The notes: generated from the sequence alone by a model not told the origin. A DNA stretch of 64,000 bases from Malassezia japonica (GCF_029542785.1 NC_083372.1:496001-560000); one strand, 5' to 3'. Positions 20,501 through 31,600 are shown, counted from the stretch's first letter. Numbers and translations: made by a program.

Positions 20501-21085
20501 CTACTCGAACGCCTCCTCGGCGGACTGGCGCACCAGGCGACGGACCTTTTTACGGTAGCCAGGCAGGTCCTCGCGCACCTGCTTGGCCGCGTCAATGTTC
20601 GCTGGCGAGTCGGTGTTGGGCGTGTCGGAGCTCAGCAGGCTGATGACCGAGACAAGCTGCGTTAGGTCATATACGCACAATCGACTCGACCGTATGCACG
20701 GGAAGCCACCGCTCGCTCGCGTCCTCGTATCCATACTCGTCCTTGCCAGGCGCGTGCTGCGTTAGGGAGAAAGCGTACCAGAATCGAGATGCACAGCGTG
20801 CCGTCCTCGTAAACTGAGTTAGCCTCGCAACGCACTATTGGGGTGCCACATGGGCGTTTTGAACTTGAGCGTAGGGGGGAGCAGGGGGTACTCTTGGGGG
20901 AAGTTGAGCTCGGCCTTGAGGAAGCCGCCTTCGTACAGCGTGTCCATCGGGCCGATAATCAGAATCTCCCACTCAAAAAGGTTGCTCTCATCTTTGAGGC
21001 CCGCACTAAACCCATCCACAGGGTTCTTGCGCAGCTCCATGAGCTGGCGCTTCAGCAGCAGTGCATTCCCTCCGGTGGACGCCAT
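20501..21085 (-). CDS. UBC7: Ubiquitin-conjugating enzyme E2, Ubc7/UBE2G type
   Basis: ER-associated-degradation E2. Exons 21085-20836, 20813-20779, 20756-20679 and 20656-20501, three introns of exactly 22 nt (two with GTGCGT donors); 172 residues. Spliced core: [25 protein letters not shown] carries the active-site Cys, followed by the acidic loop insert ([21 protein letters not shown]) typical of Ubc7/Cdc34-class enzymes. Divergent from the DCR2-like gene, 53 bp between starts. Confidence 0.95.
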
Positions 21086-21116
21086 GCTCAAAGACGCGCA
21101 CGCCGCCGCAGGCGCG

Positions 21117-21124
21117 TCACGTGA
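21117..21124. promoter_or_regulatory. TCACGTGA palindrome in UBC7/DCR2 divergent promoter
   Basis: Perfect octamer in the 53-bp gap between the two start codons. Confidence 0.45.
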
Positions 21125-21138
21125 AAAGTGGTCTGTGC

Positions 21139-23010
21139 ATGCACGTGGCGCTCACCATGATGGCTCGCCGGCGGTGGTCCGGCGTGGCGCTGGCCTTTGC
21201 GCTGGTCGTCGCATGGACAGTGATCCTGGTATCGTATGTGCACATGGCCAAGGAACCGTACAAGATGCTGCAGTTCGGCAAGACATGGCACCGCCCGGTC
21301 GTAGGGGGAGAGTCGCAGCGCAATGCCTCGCTGCCGATCGACGAGGATCCCATGGCGCTCGTCGAGAGCATGGCCAACGTGCATACGTTTGCACCGCTGC
21401 AACCGAATATACTGCCTATCTACAATATCACAGTGGGTCTGTGCTACCCGGTGCTCGGCTGCTTTGTCCATTCACGCAGCGACAACATGGCCGGCGACTG
21501 GGTGCGTGTCGAGCGCCCGCTAAGCGCGCACGTCGCCGAGTGGCGGGGCACTTCGGGGCGCGGAGGGCCGAGCAAGTCGCTGAGCAGGTATGGCTCGCCG
21601 TACCTCTTTTACCGCCGCGCGCTCGAGCGCCATGGCGAGCACATTGTCGAGGTGTCTATCGTCCCGAGGGATGCGCCGCTTCCCGAGACGGGGCGCTGGC
21701 ACCGCGTCGCGATTCCATCTGCTGCGCCGTTCCGCAAGGCAAAGGAGCACGAGGTCCGATTCCGCACCGAGATGGACGCCAAGGACGCCATTACCGAGCT
21801 CGACATGATGTATGGGCCGAATCCGCCGCCGCCGGGCTTTGCCGTCGCAGCGACGCTCCCGCCCGTCGTCAACAAGGACGGCAAGGTGTCGCCGCGCGCG
21901 GCGCTGATTATCCGCCGCAAGGTAGAACGCACGCCGCGTGCGCCTCCGCTGCGTTTCCACGCGGACGGCTCGTTCAAGATTTTGCAGCTCGCCGATCTGC
22001 ACTTTTCCGTGGAAGAGCTGGCGTGCCGCGACGTGGAAGACGTCGCGCGGTGCCAGTCGCAGAACGATACCCTGGCACTGGTCGAGCGCTGGCTCGACGA
22101 GGAGAAGCCGGACTTGGTGGTGTTTACCGGCGACCAGCTCAATGGCCAAGGCACGTCGTGGGACGAGCACAGCGTAATGCCGGGCTGGCTCATCCCCGTC
22201 GTCCGGCGCAAGATCCCGTGGCTGCCGCTGTTTGGCAACCACGACTCGGAGAGCGGCTTTTTGACGCGGCGCGAGCAGATGGAGCTGCTCGCGCTGTACC
22301 CCTATTCGCTCGCACAAGTAGGCCCGCGCGACGTGCACGGCGCGGGTAACTACGACGTCGCCGTGCATGCGCCCGCGCCGGACAACACCGAGCTGCTGAC
22401 GCTCTGGAGCTTGGACTCGGGCGCACACCCCTCGTTCTCGGTGCTGCGCCCATGGGAGGTGTACCTCTACGACTGGGTGCACTCGGACCAGGTACAGTGG
22501 ATGGTACATGCGCTGCGCAGCCGCGTGCCGATCCCGTGGCCGTACAAGCCCAAAGCGCAGCCGCCGGCCGTGGTGCGCAGCCGCCGTGCGCCTGCCCAGC
22601 GCCCGCCCGGCATTGTGTTTGTGCACATCCCTTTGCCCGAGGCCTTTGACAAGGTCGACACGGATGCGAGTGGCAAAGAGCTGCGTGTCGGTGTGCGCGA
22701 AGAGCGGTATGCGCGCCTCGGTGGCCAGGCACGCCGCGGTGTCTTTGACGCGATGCTTGCCGAGCGGAACGCCGAGACGCCGAGCGTGCGCCTCTATGTC
22801 CACGGCCACATGCACAACAACGAGGACTGCCGCCGCGTGCGTGGCGTGTGGATCTGCTTTGGCGGCGGTGTGAGCTACGCGGCTTATGGCAAAGTGGGCT
22901 TTGCGCGCCGCGCGCGTGTCTATCGCATCACCGACTTTGGGCAGACCACTACGACGTGGCACCGCCGCGACGATGTCCAAGGCCGCGTCGAAGAGACGGT
23001 CCTGGGATAA
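21139..23010 (+). CDS. DCR2-like metallophosphatase
   Basis: Start taken at ATG 21139; the frame is open further left but would overlap UBC7. 623 residues. An N-terminal membrane anchor (about 8-30, WSGVALAFALVVAWTVILVSYV) precedes a calcineurin-like phosphatase domain with all blocks visible: DLHFS, GDQLNG, GNHDSE and HGHMHNNE. Yeast Dcr2 dephosphorylates Ire1 and tunes the unfolded-protein response; the same role is inferred. Its TAA stop abuts the stop codon of the convergent mitochondrial IF2 gene with no base between. Confidence 0.87.
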   Translation: MHVALTMMARRRWSGVALAFALVVAWTVILVSYVHMAKEPYKMLQFGKTWHRPVVGGESQRNASLPIDEDPMALVESMANVHTFAPLQPNILPIYNITVGLCYPVLGCFVHSRSDNMAGDWVRVERPLSAHVAEWRGTSGRGGPSKSLSRYGSPYLFYRRALERHGEHIVEVSIVPRDAPLPETGRWHRVAIPSAAPFRKAKEHEVRFRTEMDAKDAITELDMMYGPNPPPPGFAVAATLPPVVNKDGKVSPRAALIIRRKVERTPRAPPLRFHADGSFKILQLADLHFSVEELACRDVEDVARCQSQNDTLALVERWLDEEKPDLVVFTGDQLNGQGTSWDEHSVMPGWLIPVVRRKIPWLPLFGNHDSESGFLTRREQMELLALYPYSLAQVGPRDVHGAGNYDVAVHAPAPDNTELLTLWSLDSGAHPSFSVLRPWEVYLYDWVHSDQVQWMVHALRSRVPIPWPYKPKAQPPAVVRSRRAPAQRPPGIVFVHIPLPEAFDKVDTDASGKELRVGVREERYARLGGQARRGVFDAMLAERNAETPSVRLYVHGHMHNNEDCRRVRGVWICFGGGVSYAAYGKVGFARRARVYRITDFGQTTTTWHRRDDVQGRVEETVLG

Positions 23011-25383
23011 TTACAGGGTCTGCGGAACGTCTACGGTCGTGAAGCACTGGATCACATCGTCGACACGCACGTCGTCAAAGCCTTCAAACGACATACCGCA
23101 TTCGGTACCCTTGCGCATTTCCTGTACATCTTTCTTCACCTGGCGCAGCGCGTCGAGCTTGCCGCGGAAGATCTCGGCGCGGTCCTCGCCACGCAGTACT
23201 CGCACTTCATAGGTTCGGTTGATGAGACCATTCGTCACACGGCACCCCGCAATGTTGCGTGCCGCCTTGCCGCCAGAGCCTTTGATCTGGAAGAGCTGGG
23301 CGACCTGCGCCTCGCCCTGCACACGCAGCTCCTGGCGGGGCGGAAGGAGCGCCGCCACCTCGCTCGTGACGTGCTCCATCAGGCGGTAGATGACATCGTC
23401 GCAGTGCACCTTGACGCGGGGCTGCAGTCGTGCTGCAGTCGTCTGCACGCTCTTGGGCGCCTTGACATTGAAGCCGACCACCTGACCGCCGACAGCATGG
23501 GCGGTCTGCACGTCGCCCTCGGTCGGGTCGCCGACGCTCTGCGACACGATGCGCACGCCGGCCTGGGCATTGCCGATGCCGCTCACCGCGCCAGACAGCG
23601 CCTCGACCGTGCCGGAAAAGTCGCCCTTGAGGATCAGGAGCAGCTCTTTGCGCACTTCTTCGACCTCGTCCGGGACGGTGTTGGCCTCGCGCTGTGCCTG
23701 AATCACCGCAGCGAGCTCTTCCGGCTTGAGTTGGCCCTCTGCCTCCTTCTTTTGCAGCTCGCGCATGCGCTGGCGGTCCTCGAATGCGGCCCTTTCGCGC
23801 TGCGCCTCGGCTTCAGCGAGCTTGCGGCGCTGCTCGTCGATCTGCTCGGCGTCGTGCAGGAGCGCTTTTTGCTCCAGGACACGCTTGCGGTTCTCGACGG
23901 CGCGCTTGCACGCGCCTTCGTCTTGCGCGCCGACAAACTCGTCGCCCGCCGCCGGGAGCTCGCGCCATCCGGCGACCTGGACCGGTGTGCCAGGGAGCAC
24001 GGCCTTGGTCGACGATCCGTCCGGCTTCATGAGCTGGCGCACACGCGCCCACGTCGTGCCGCAGATTAGTGCATCGCCGGCACGCAGCGTGCCGCGCTGG
24101 ACAAGGACCGTAGCGACGTTGCCGCGCCCTTTGTCGACCTTGCTCTCGAGGATGCGGCCCTCGGCCGGCCCGTCGTGCTCCGCACGCAGCTCGCCCATCT
24201 CGGCGAGGACAGCGAGGGTCTCTTCGAGCGCGTCGAGGCCGAGGCCTTTCTTGGCACTAATCTCGACGCACGGCACGTCGCCGCCAAGCTCCTCGATCTC
24301 GACACCGGCGCCCATCAGGTCGTACTTGACACGCTGGGCATCCGCATTCGGCATATCAATCTTGGAGATGGCGACAACGAGCGGCACCTTGAGGCCGCCG
24401 TCGCCTTGCACCAGTGAGATGACCTCTTTTGTCTGCGGCATCACGCCGTCGTCCGCGGCCACGACAAGCACGACAATGTCGGTGACGGATGCTCCGCGGC
24501 TGCGCATCAGCGAAAACGCCGCATGGCCGGGCGTATCCAAAAAGGTAATAGTCGAGATTTCGCCCTCGCGCTTGAGCGGGACGGAGAATGCACCAATGTG
24601 CTGGGTAATTCCGCCCGCCTCGCCTTGTGCGACCGAGGCGGAACGCAGCTTGTCGAGCAGCGTCGTCTTGCCGTGGTCGACGTGGCCCATAATCGTCACG
24701 ACCGGCGGGCGAAGGGGAAGCGTGGCCTTCGTCGCATCGTCGACCGGTGCGCGGGGGTAAATGTCGAATGCGCTCTCCTCGTCGGCGACTGTCACGACGT
24801 TGTACTCGGCCGCAAGCAGCTCCGCGTCGTCGTACTTCAGCAGGTGGTCCGGCCGGACGTCTGTCAGGCCGATTTTCTCCATACGGAACTGGAGCATGCG
24901 CATGTTTACGCCCAGCACACGCGCCAGGTTCACGACGCTGATCATGCGCGGCAGTGAGACCTCGCGCGTGCGTGGCGTCTCGCGCCTCGGTGCCTCGCGC
25001 CTCGGCGCCTCTTTGGGCTTCTCTGCGGGCTTGGCCTCCTTCTTGGGCGCGGCCTGGCGCGGCGCATCAGGGCGTGCCCAGTTCTTGGGCCCCGGGATCT
25101 TTCCCTTGCGCTGCGGCCCGTTGCGCTGCGGCCCGGGCGCCTGGCCCGGGCGCTGCGGGCCACGCTGTTGGCGCGACGGCCCTGGCTTGGCGGAGCGCCC
25201 CTCGTTCCGCGCGCCGCTTTGCTCGCCGCGCCACGCCGCTGCACTCGAGTGGAGAGAGCACTGCGCAAGCTCTCTTGCTCGCGCACCTACGTCGAGCGCG
25301 CGCGCCGTGTGCGCACACGCCTGCCGCACCCCTCGGCTCGACACAGCACGAAACATGGAAGAACAAAATCGGAACCTCCACAT
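23011..25383 (-). CDS. IFM1: Mitochondrial translation initiation factor 2
   Basis: GTPase bringing initiator tRNA to the mitochondrial ribosome. Intronless. ATG 25383 or 25356 could start it (790 or 781 residues); both give a basic mitochondrial presequence. A Pro/Arg/Gln-rich linker, IF2 N-domain ([15 protein letters not shown]), then G domain: G1 [11 protein letters not shown]3 DTPGHAAF, G4 SKID; domains II-IV follow with a long charged helical insert (about 510-580). Convergent with the DCR2-like gene with zero spacing. Confidence 0.95.
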   Translation of the reverse strand: MWRFRFCSSMFRAVSSRGVRQACAHTARALDVGARARELAQCSLHSSAAAWRGEQSGARNEGRSAKPGPSRQQRGPQRPGQAPGPQRNGPQRKGKIPGPKNWARPDAPRQAAPKKEAKPAEKPKEAPRREAPRRETPRTREVSLPRMISVVNLARVLGVNMRMLQFRMEKIGLTDVRPDHLLKYDDAELLAAEYNVVTVADEESAFDIYPRAPVDDATKATLPLRPPVVTIMGHVDHGKTTLLDKLRSASVAQGEAGGITQHIGAFSVPLKREGEISTITFLDTPGHAAFSLMRSRGASVTDIVVLVVAADDGVMPQTKEVISLVQGDGGLKVPLVVAISKIDMPNADAQRVKYDLMGAGVEIEELGGDVPCVEISAKKGLGLDALEETLAVLAEMGELRAEHDGPAEGRILESKVDKGRGNVATVLVQRGTLRAGDALICGTTWARVRQLMKPDGSSTKAVLPGTPVQVAGWRELPAAGDEFVGAQDEGACKRAVENRKRVLEQKALLHDAEQIDEQRRKLAEAEAQRERAAFEDRQRMRELQKKEAEGQLKPEELAAVIQAQREANTVPDEVEEVRKELLLILKGDFSGTVEALSGAVSGIGNAQAGVRIVSQSVGDPTEGDVQTAHAVGGQVVGFNVKAPKSVQTTAARLQPRVKVHCDDVIYRLMEHVTSEVAALLPPRQELRVQGEAQVAQLFQIKGSGGKAARNIAGCRVTNGLINRTYEVRVLRGEDRAEIFRGKLDALRQVKKDVQEMRKGTECGMSFEGFDDVRVDDVIQCFTTVDVPQTL

Positions 25384-25451
25384 GAGCACCTGTCCGTGCT
25401 CCTTCTAGAAGCTATGTGCTCTTGGCGCCCTCTTGGGCCTGCTGCATTTGG

Positions 25452-26076
25452 CTACATTAGCATGGGAACGTACCGATCGCGCCGCCGCTTCACGTCCCAG
25501 TTGTGAACACGCGCCGTATTCACCTCCATAGTCGTAATCTGGTCGCGGAGGAAGCCGAGGTCCTCGTTCGCCGTCGCGAGGTTCGTCTTGGCGTTGGAGA
25601 GCTTTTCGGTCAAGAGCTCGATTGCCTCGTCGATGCCGTACGAGAGCATTACGTTTGCCTGTGTCAGTTTCTGTACATACACCCAGCCAGAGGTGCACGC
25701 GGTCCACCGGCTCGAGCTTGGCGCGTGCGTAGAGCGTGTCGTTCAGCTCAAACGTCGTCTCGACCGGCTCGGGGTCGTCCTTGCGCTTCTTGAGGTACTC
25801 GACCATATTCAGTGTGCTCGTGATATCGGGAATCTTTTGCTCGAGACCTTTGCGGCGCTGCGCCGTGCTCATTTCCATAAACTTGTACTTGCTGGGTGAG
25901 TCGCGTCACGTACGAGATCGCCTCCTGAAAGGTCTGCAGCGTCGGCATCACTTCGGCGTCCTCGCTGCCAAGATGCTTCACGACATCCTCCTGCCATCAG
26001 TTTCGACACGCACCACAAACGGCGCGGCGGGAATCCCGCGCGCGTTCGTCTCCACACTCGGCCCCGCGGCGGCCAT
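25452..26076 (-). CDS. PAC10: Prefoldin subunit 3 (Pac10/VBP1)
   Basis: Alpha-type subunit of the prefoldin chaperone delivering actin and tubulin to CCT. Exons 26076-26014, 25990-25914, 25891-25681 and 25658-25452; introns of 23, 22 and 22 nt; 185 residues. Splicing yields PFV-EDVVKHLG, FQEAIS-KYKFMEM and HLWLG-ANVMLSYGIDEAI, all expected in the family. Two coiled-coil arms flank the central beta hairpins. 68 bp upstream of the mitochondrial IF2 start on the same strand. Confidence 0.93.
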
Positions 26077-26123
26077 GATGCTCGGGGGCTTGGGCCACGG
26101 CGGTGTGCCACGTGGAGTATCGA

Positions 26124-26131
26124 TCACGTGA
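26124..26131. promoter_or_regulatory. TCACGTGA palindrome in PAC10/eL28 divergent promoter
   Basis: Perfect octamer about mid-way in the 118-bp spacer between the two start codons; CCACGTGG also occurs at 26108-26115. Confidence 0.45.
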
Positions 26132-26194
26132 CAAATGCAGTTCTGAAAACAAAGAGGCCGCGGCGAAGCGGTGCTTCCCCCGACCTTGTACGTG

Positions 26195-26804
26195 ATGTCG
26201 ACCCAGGATCTCCAGTGGCTCCTTGTTCGCAAGTCGAACAGCTACCTCGTTAAGCAGAAGGGCCTCGGCCGCGTGTTCTCGCGCGAGCCCGGCAACCTCG
26301 CTGCTCTCCACAGCTACAAGTACTCGGGTGTCGTGAACGACAAGTCGGTCGGCATCGCCCCCGCTGAGAAGAAGGGTGTGAACGTCGTCACGAAGAAGAC
26401 CAAGGCCTCGCCCCTTGCTGTTAAGGGTGCTCGCGCTGAGACCACCGTCAAGGGTGGCCCCCGCCGCGTCGCCGGTGCCGTCGCCAACATCGTGGCCAAG
26501 AACCGCTACCGCCCCGACCTCCGGAAGGGTACGTATCACTCACAGGTCTCGGCGCATCACGCTAGAACCCCCCTGATGGGCAATGCCAATGACGGGCCGG
26601 GCGTATTTGTGATGCTACAATAGTCAGATATGCCTCTACGAGGCGCGCAGCTTGGGCTGCCTGCCGAGACCTGGCGTATCGTACAGTTATACTAACATTA
26701 CAGCTGCTGTTGCCCGCGCCACCGCCATTGTCCGCTCGCAGGGCGGCAAGCGCTTTGTTCCCCGTGAGCGCCTTCCCCGGGGCGGCGCCGCGCTCAAGAA
26801 GTAA
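26195..26804 (+). CDS. RPL28: Large-subunit ribosomal protein eL28
   Basis: Cytosolic 60S protein; this is the eL28 family (human RPL28), which Saccharomyces lacks. Exon 1 26195-26528, a 175-nt intron 26529-26703 (ACTAAC branch at 26691-26696), exon 2 26704-26804; 144 residues. Matches: DLQWLLVRKSNSYLVK at the start, KNRYRPDLRK joined by splicing to AAVARATAIVRSQ. The intron is by far the longest of this gene set and contains an H/ACA snoRNA candidate. Confidence 0.95.
26552..26688 (+). ncRNA. Candidate box H/ACA snoRNA in the eL28 intron
   Basis: The layout is hairpin-H box-hairpin-ACA. Hairpin 1: GCATCAC (26554-26560) pairs perfectly with GTGATGC (26609-26615). H box ACAATA (26617-26622, fits ANANNA). 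Hairpin 2: lower stem GATATGCC (26627-26634) with GGCGTATC (26673-26680, one G-U pair), open pocket, upper stem GCAGC-TTGG-GCTGC (26647-26660) extended by GGC/GCC. ACA box 26683-26685 lies exactly 3 nt before the predicted 3' end. Length ~137 nt is typical. Pocket strands TCTAC (26635-26639) and GAGACCT (26666-26672) would direct pseudouridine in a target 5'-AGGUCUC-UN-GUAGA-3'. Not recognised as a named snoRNA; no expression evidence. Confidence 0.75.
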
Positions 26805-26884
26805 GGTCATCACCGACCTCAAAATTGCTAGCTTATAGTCCTTTACTGTGACGTACTGCCCTGTGGAGGTGCGCCTCGCTCGCC

Positions 26885-27677
26885 ATGACGACGCCGCCCA
26901 GGACGCCGCGCGCGGCGCCGTCGGGAATTGTAGAGGGGGGGGACGACCGCGTAGTGCCTTCGAGCGTGCGCGCAGATGGGTCGTAGGTAGCTTGGCTGAC
27001 GCAGTGTACGCAAGGAACGCAAGGTCCGGCCGGGATACACGCCCGCCGAAGACGTGCAACGCTTCCGGCCCCGGCACGTCGCGCAGCGCGACGACAGCGC
27101 GGCGTCGCCGCGGCCAAGGGGGGGCGCACGCAGCTTGGCGGATCTCGTGCGTGCAAACGACAGCCAGAACACGCCGCGCGCGCCACGCACGCCGCGCAGC
27201 GACCACGGAGAATCGCGTGCAGATCAGGCGGCGTCGTGGAAGAAGGAGGCGTCGGTCACGCCGAGCGCGCGCAGCACGGGTGCGAAAGGCGCGGCTGGCC
27301 GCGAGCTCTTTCCCGAAAAGGGGGCCAAGGTGGACGAGAAGCGCGAGGCACGCGCCGGCGACGCCAAGGCCGGCGACGCAGTCAAGGATGCCAAGGCCAG
27401 CCGCGGCGCAAAAGCTGCCGAGCCCAAGGACGCCCGCGACGAGGCCAAGGCCGACAAGGCCGACGCGGAGACCACCGATACCAAGACGGACGAGGAGAAA
27501 CACGGCGCAAAGCCCACCGACAAGCGCGACACCGAGTCCTTCGACTCATCTCCCACGAGCACGGCTCCGTCCAGCGAGCTACAGCCCAAGCCCTCTACGA
27601 CCAGTGCAACGACGCCAACCTCCCACGACGCATTAGCATCGTCACTCGCCCGTCTTTCTGTCAAGGATGCAAACTAG
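26885..27677 (+). CDS. PYM1: PYM1/WIBG-like partner of Y14-Mago
   Basis: Exon 1 26885-26982, 22-nt intron 26983-27004 (GTAGGT...CTGACGCAG), exon 2 27005-27677; 256 residues. The N-terminus (SGIVEGGDDRVVPSSVRADG then VRKERKVRPGYTPAEDV across the join) is the Mago-binding domain of PYM, which strips exon-junction complexes from mRNA and binds the 40S subunit. The remainder is Lys/Asp/Ala-rich and low in complexity, as in other PYMs. Before splicing, neither half is recognisable. An exon-junction-complex recycling factor suits a genome with many introns (inference). Confidence 0.85.
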
Positions 27678-28222
27678 CTTCTATAGATTTGCGGGTATCT
27701 GGTGTTAGTCTGCTCAAAAAAATGCCAGAGAGATCAGTTGGTGCTGGGTAAGTGAATGCATAACGTACATGCATGTTTAAGCGAGGCTCATAACCCATTG
27801 GGCTCACCATGCTTGAATATATGGTGTATTATCATCCCATGATCCAATGGGCAAGACACGTACCAACTGTGTGTTAGTCACGTTCATCGGTGATGGGCAG
27901 CCGCAAATTCATCGAGAAGATTAGAGAATCTTTGGAGTATAGTCAGCGTCTCGCCCAAAGCGCAGCAGAGCATTACCTCGCCACGGACCCTTGGGCTCCT
28001 CGCCGACACTCCTCAAAGAATGGATGTACTGTTTTAATCCCGGACGCGGCTGCCCCGAGGTTCGTACCTGATGGGTATCCAATCTAAGGTTAGCCTGTTC
28101 ATGCAAAGAGGGGGATGTCATATAATGGTAAGCTTGGTATAGGTTGTCCGCAAGGAAAATTCCGTTCGGAAGCAGAACTGTATAGAAAAAAGTCGAATCC
28201 TCCATCCCCCTGGAGCACGTAC
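27678..28222. other. 545-bp spacer between convergent PYM1 and EMI1-like genes
   Basis: More AT-rich than the flanking genes. Two short frames, 27893-28087 plus (64 residues) and a minus frame ending at 27921, have no family resemblance. CTAACACACAG-like and GTACGT-like strings occur on the minus strand but do not join into a credible exon chain. Nothing is called. Confidence 0.4.
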
Positions 28223-28645
28223 CTATTGCGGCGGCACATACGCTTCGTCCACAAAGTGCGGATCGAGCAGCGGGTCGCGGCGCATCTCCCACACCGCTTC
28301 CGAGGTGTGGAAGCCCTTGCGCTGGTGTGCGCGCTCCTCGGCCCGGCGCAAGAGCCATTCGTGCCGGCGCATCTCGGGATCCAGCTGCCGGAGCGTCAAG
28401 CAAAACTTGAAGTCCTCGCGGCGCGGCGCACAGTCCGCAATGGTACCGTAGCGGTAGGCGTTGCGGAACTGCACGCCGAGCGCGTAACACGACAGCCACT
28501 TATCAAAGAGCGTCAAGCACGAAGGGATTTCATCTGCAGGCGTAGCGGCTGCCTGCAGCGCCAGTTCCTCTTTCACTAGATCGTCGAACTCGCGGCGGGG
28601 CGGCGCAGGCGCCGCCTCGACCGGCCGCGAGCTTTGGGCGCCCAT
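28223..28645 (-). CDS. EMI1: Twin-CX9C protein, EMI1-like
   Basis: Intronless, 140 residues from ATG 28645. Two CX9C pairs are visible, CLTLFDKWLSC and CAPRREDFKFC, separated by GVQFRNAYRYGTIAD; this is the Emi1 (DUF3128) family, twin-CX9C proteins imported into the mitochondrial intermembrane space by Mia40. Downstream REDFKFCLTLR and the motif AVWEMRRDPL are family-typical. N-terminus MGAQSSRP could be myristoylated (Gly2), which is unusual for this family and is inference. GCACGTGA lies at 28668-28675, upstream of its start. Confidence 0.85.
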   Translation of the reverse strand: MGAQSSRPVEAAPAPPRREFDDLVKEELALQAAATPADEIPSCLTLFDKWLSCYALGVQFRNAYRYGTIADCAPRREDFKFCLTLRQLDPEMRRHEWLLRRAEERAHQRKGFHTSEAVWEMRRDPLLDPHFVDEAYVPPQ

Positions 28646-28689
28646 GGCAAGACGAAAAGAAAGAAGGCACGTGACAAATGGGTATAAGG

Positions 28690-31600
28690 CTATACGGCGT
28701 CTTCGAGCACGAGACGGGGGACGACCTGCATGGCCATCAGCTCTTGGAACAAGAGCTTGGTTGCGTATGGGACAGTGAGCTTGACGACGTTCTTGGAGCT
28801 CTTGCAGTAGCCACAGTAGCCGTTGTAGCCAAGGAGACCGCACTCCTCGCACACATTCACCACAAACGCGTCTGAGCTGACCATGAGGCGCTCGAGGAGG
28901 AGCTGCGTGGCGCCGTAGCCAATCAGACAGTCGCGCTCCATCTCGCCGAGGCGCAGGCCACCATCGCGCGAGCGGCCCTCGGTCGGCTGACGGGTGAGGA
29001 CGGCGCGCGGTCCACGCGCACGGGCGTGCATCTTGTCCATGACCATGTGCTTCAGCTTCTGGTAGTAGATCGGGCCAAAGTACACGTACGCCTCCATCGG
29101 CTCGCCGGTCATGCCGCTCGTGAGGAACTCTTTGCCGGCATAGTTGTAGCCGTTTTCGACGAGGATGCGCGACATGTCCTCGACCTTGGACCCGCCAAAG
29201 GCCGTGCCGTACTGCAACGAGCCGTCAATGACACCGGCCTTGCCGGCAAGCAGCTCGATCATCTTGCCGACCGTCATACGCGACGGGAAGCCGTGCGGGT
29301 TCATGATAATGTCCGGGCAGATGCCTTGGTCGGTGAAGGGCATGTCGGCCTGCGGCACAATCAAACCACACACACCTTTTTGGCCGTGGCGCGAGGAGAA
29401 CTTGTCGCCGAGCTCCGGGCGGCGCGTCTGCCGAATCAGCGCCTTGACCAGCGTTTGGTCCGAGTCGGTGTCGGAAATGAGCACCTGGTCGACGTAGCCC
29501 TCGACCGGGGCCTTGTACGAGAGCGGCGCACTCTTGTACGACACGGCCGTGTTGAGCATCGTGCCGGCGCTGTTGTCATTCGCATTCGTCGGCATCTGCT
29601 TGTTGACAAACACGTCGCCGGGCTCGAGGCGTTCGCCCGCGCCCGCAATGCCGTCCGCCTCGAGGCACTCGAAGCGGCGCATGCGCTCGCCGCTGTCGGT
29701 CACTGGCGCATCCGCAAGGCGATCAAAGGTGCCGTTGGCGTACTTGCGCAGGACCGTCGACTGCTTGCGCATCACCTGGCAGCGCCCAAAGCCGCGGTCG
29801 AGCGACGCCTTGTTGAGCACGAGCGCGTCCTCGATATCGTAGCCAGAGTAGCTCATGACCGCCACCATGGCGTTCTGGCCGGCCGGAAGCTTGTCGTACC
29901 CAATCAGCTCGATCGTCTTGGTCTTGACCATTGGTTGCTGGGGATAGACCATGAGGTAGAGCAGCGTGTCGATACGGTTGAGTTGGTTGTACGCAATCGC
30001 GCCGATGGCTTGCTTGCCCATCGCACACTGGTACGTGTTGCGCGGCGACTGGTTGTGGTGGGGATAGGGAATCAGACCCGCGACCGCGCCGAGGATCGTA
30101 AAGCACTCAATCTCGAGGTGGGTCGTGGTGCTGCTGATGTTGTGCTCAAAGAGCGCAATGTTGCTGTCGTTCTCCTCGTTCACATCCAGGTACTCGACGA
30201 GACCGGCGGTGAGGAAGTCGTCAAACGACATGCGCTTCTCCTGCAGCGCCTTGATGTGCGCGCTGTTCACGCGGGGCTGGCCGCGGTCCACAATGATCAT
30301 CGGGCGGCAGATGCGGCCGCCGTCCGAGGCAATGTGCACTGTCTGGTGGTGCGCGTTGGTGTAGATGCCGACAAACGCGGAAATGTGCCCGGCGCGACGC
30401 AGGCGGCGGAATTGGGCGACAAAGCGCTGGGGGAAGCGCGTCACGCCGAGCACGTTGCCGTTGATGTACACGACAAACATGTTGGGCTGATACAGCTCCG
30501 CGCCCGTGAGGAGGTTGATGTCCTCGAGGCCGAGCGTGTAGCACATCTTGACGATCGGCGCCTCGTCGACGTCGGTCGTGATGTGCGTCATCAGCGCCAG
30601 GTTCTTGACAAGACCGCACGCCTCGCCTTCGGGCGTGTCGGACGGGCAGAGCACGCCCCACTGGCTCGACTGCAGCGCACGAGGCCCCGAGACCTTGCGC
30701 GTCTTTTCAAACTGGCTGCTAATGCGCGTCATCATGCCGAGAGCACTGATGTAGCTCAGGCGCGAAAGGACGTGCGTCACGCCCGCGCGCTCCATCTTGA
30801 AACGCTTCAGGCTCCAGTTGCCGGTCGAGATCGCACGCACAAAGCCCGCGGTGATGTAGTCGCCGTGGTAAAAGAACTGGTTGTACGCGTCAAACTCGGC
30901 GGTGCGGTTCGGCTTCTTGAGCACCTTGTCGATGTTGGTCTTTAAATCGTGGTTGAACTTTTTGAACAGGTCCTCAAAGAGGAGCGAGAGGAGCTGCCCG
31001 GCAAGCTCGAGGCGCTTGTTGCCGACATAGTCGCGGTCGTCGACCTTGCTTTCGTCGACCATGCAAACCAGCACGCGGCGCACCATTGCCGCAATGTAGA
31101 TCGCCTTGTTGCGGAAGTCGAAGTTTTCCACTGGAACGTGCGCCATAATGACCGTCGCGAGCACCTCAACCGCCTCGTCGGCCGGCGAGCGGCGCAGGCC
31201 GACGCCGCGGCGCATGATCTTGACGCGGGCGCCGATATAGTCGAGCGCCTGTTTTCGCGTAAAGACCTCGAGCTTGGCGGCCTTTTCCAGGTTCACTGCA
31301 AAGAGTTCCGCGTACTGCTCGTCCTGGCCGGCGGTCAGCTGGAGGATTTCGCGGTCGGATTGGATGCCGAGGGCGCGAAAGACGATCACGATCGGGATGT
31401 CTTCGTGCAGCGAGTTGTGTTTGACATAGATCAACCCGTGCTTGGTCAAGACGTACGACTTGGACTTGCGCTCGTGCGTCGACGAGGTGACCGACGCCTG
31501 CACGAGCCCTTTCCGCGCATCCGCCTCGACAATGATGCGGTTCTTGGACAGCTGCTCCTGCACGAGAATCACCTTTTCCGTGCCCTTTACCACAAAGTAG

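Noticed and set aside
29026..30945. 639-codon plus-strand frame opposite RPC2
   Set aside because: Antisense shadow in GC-rich DNA; Val/Leu/Arg/His-rich and without family resemblance, while the minus strand encodes a complete Rpc2.
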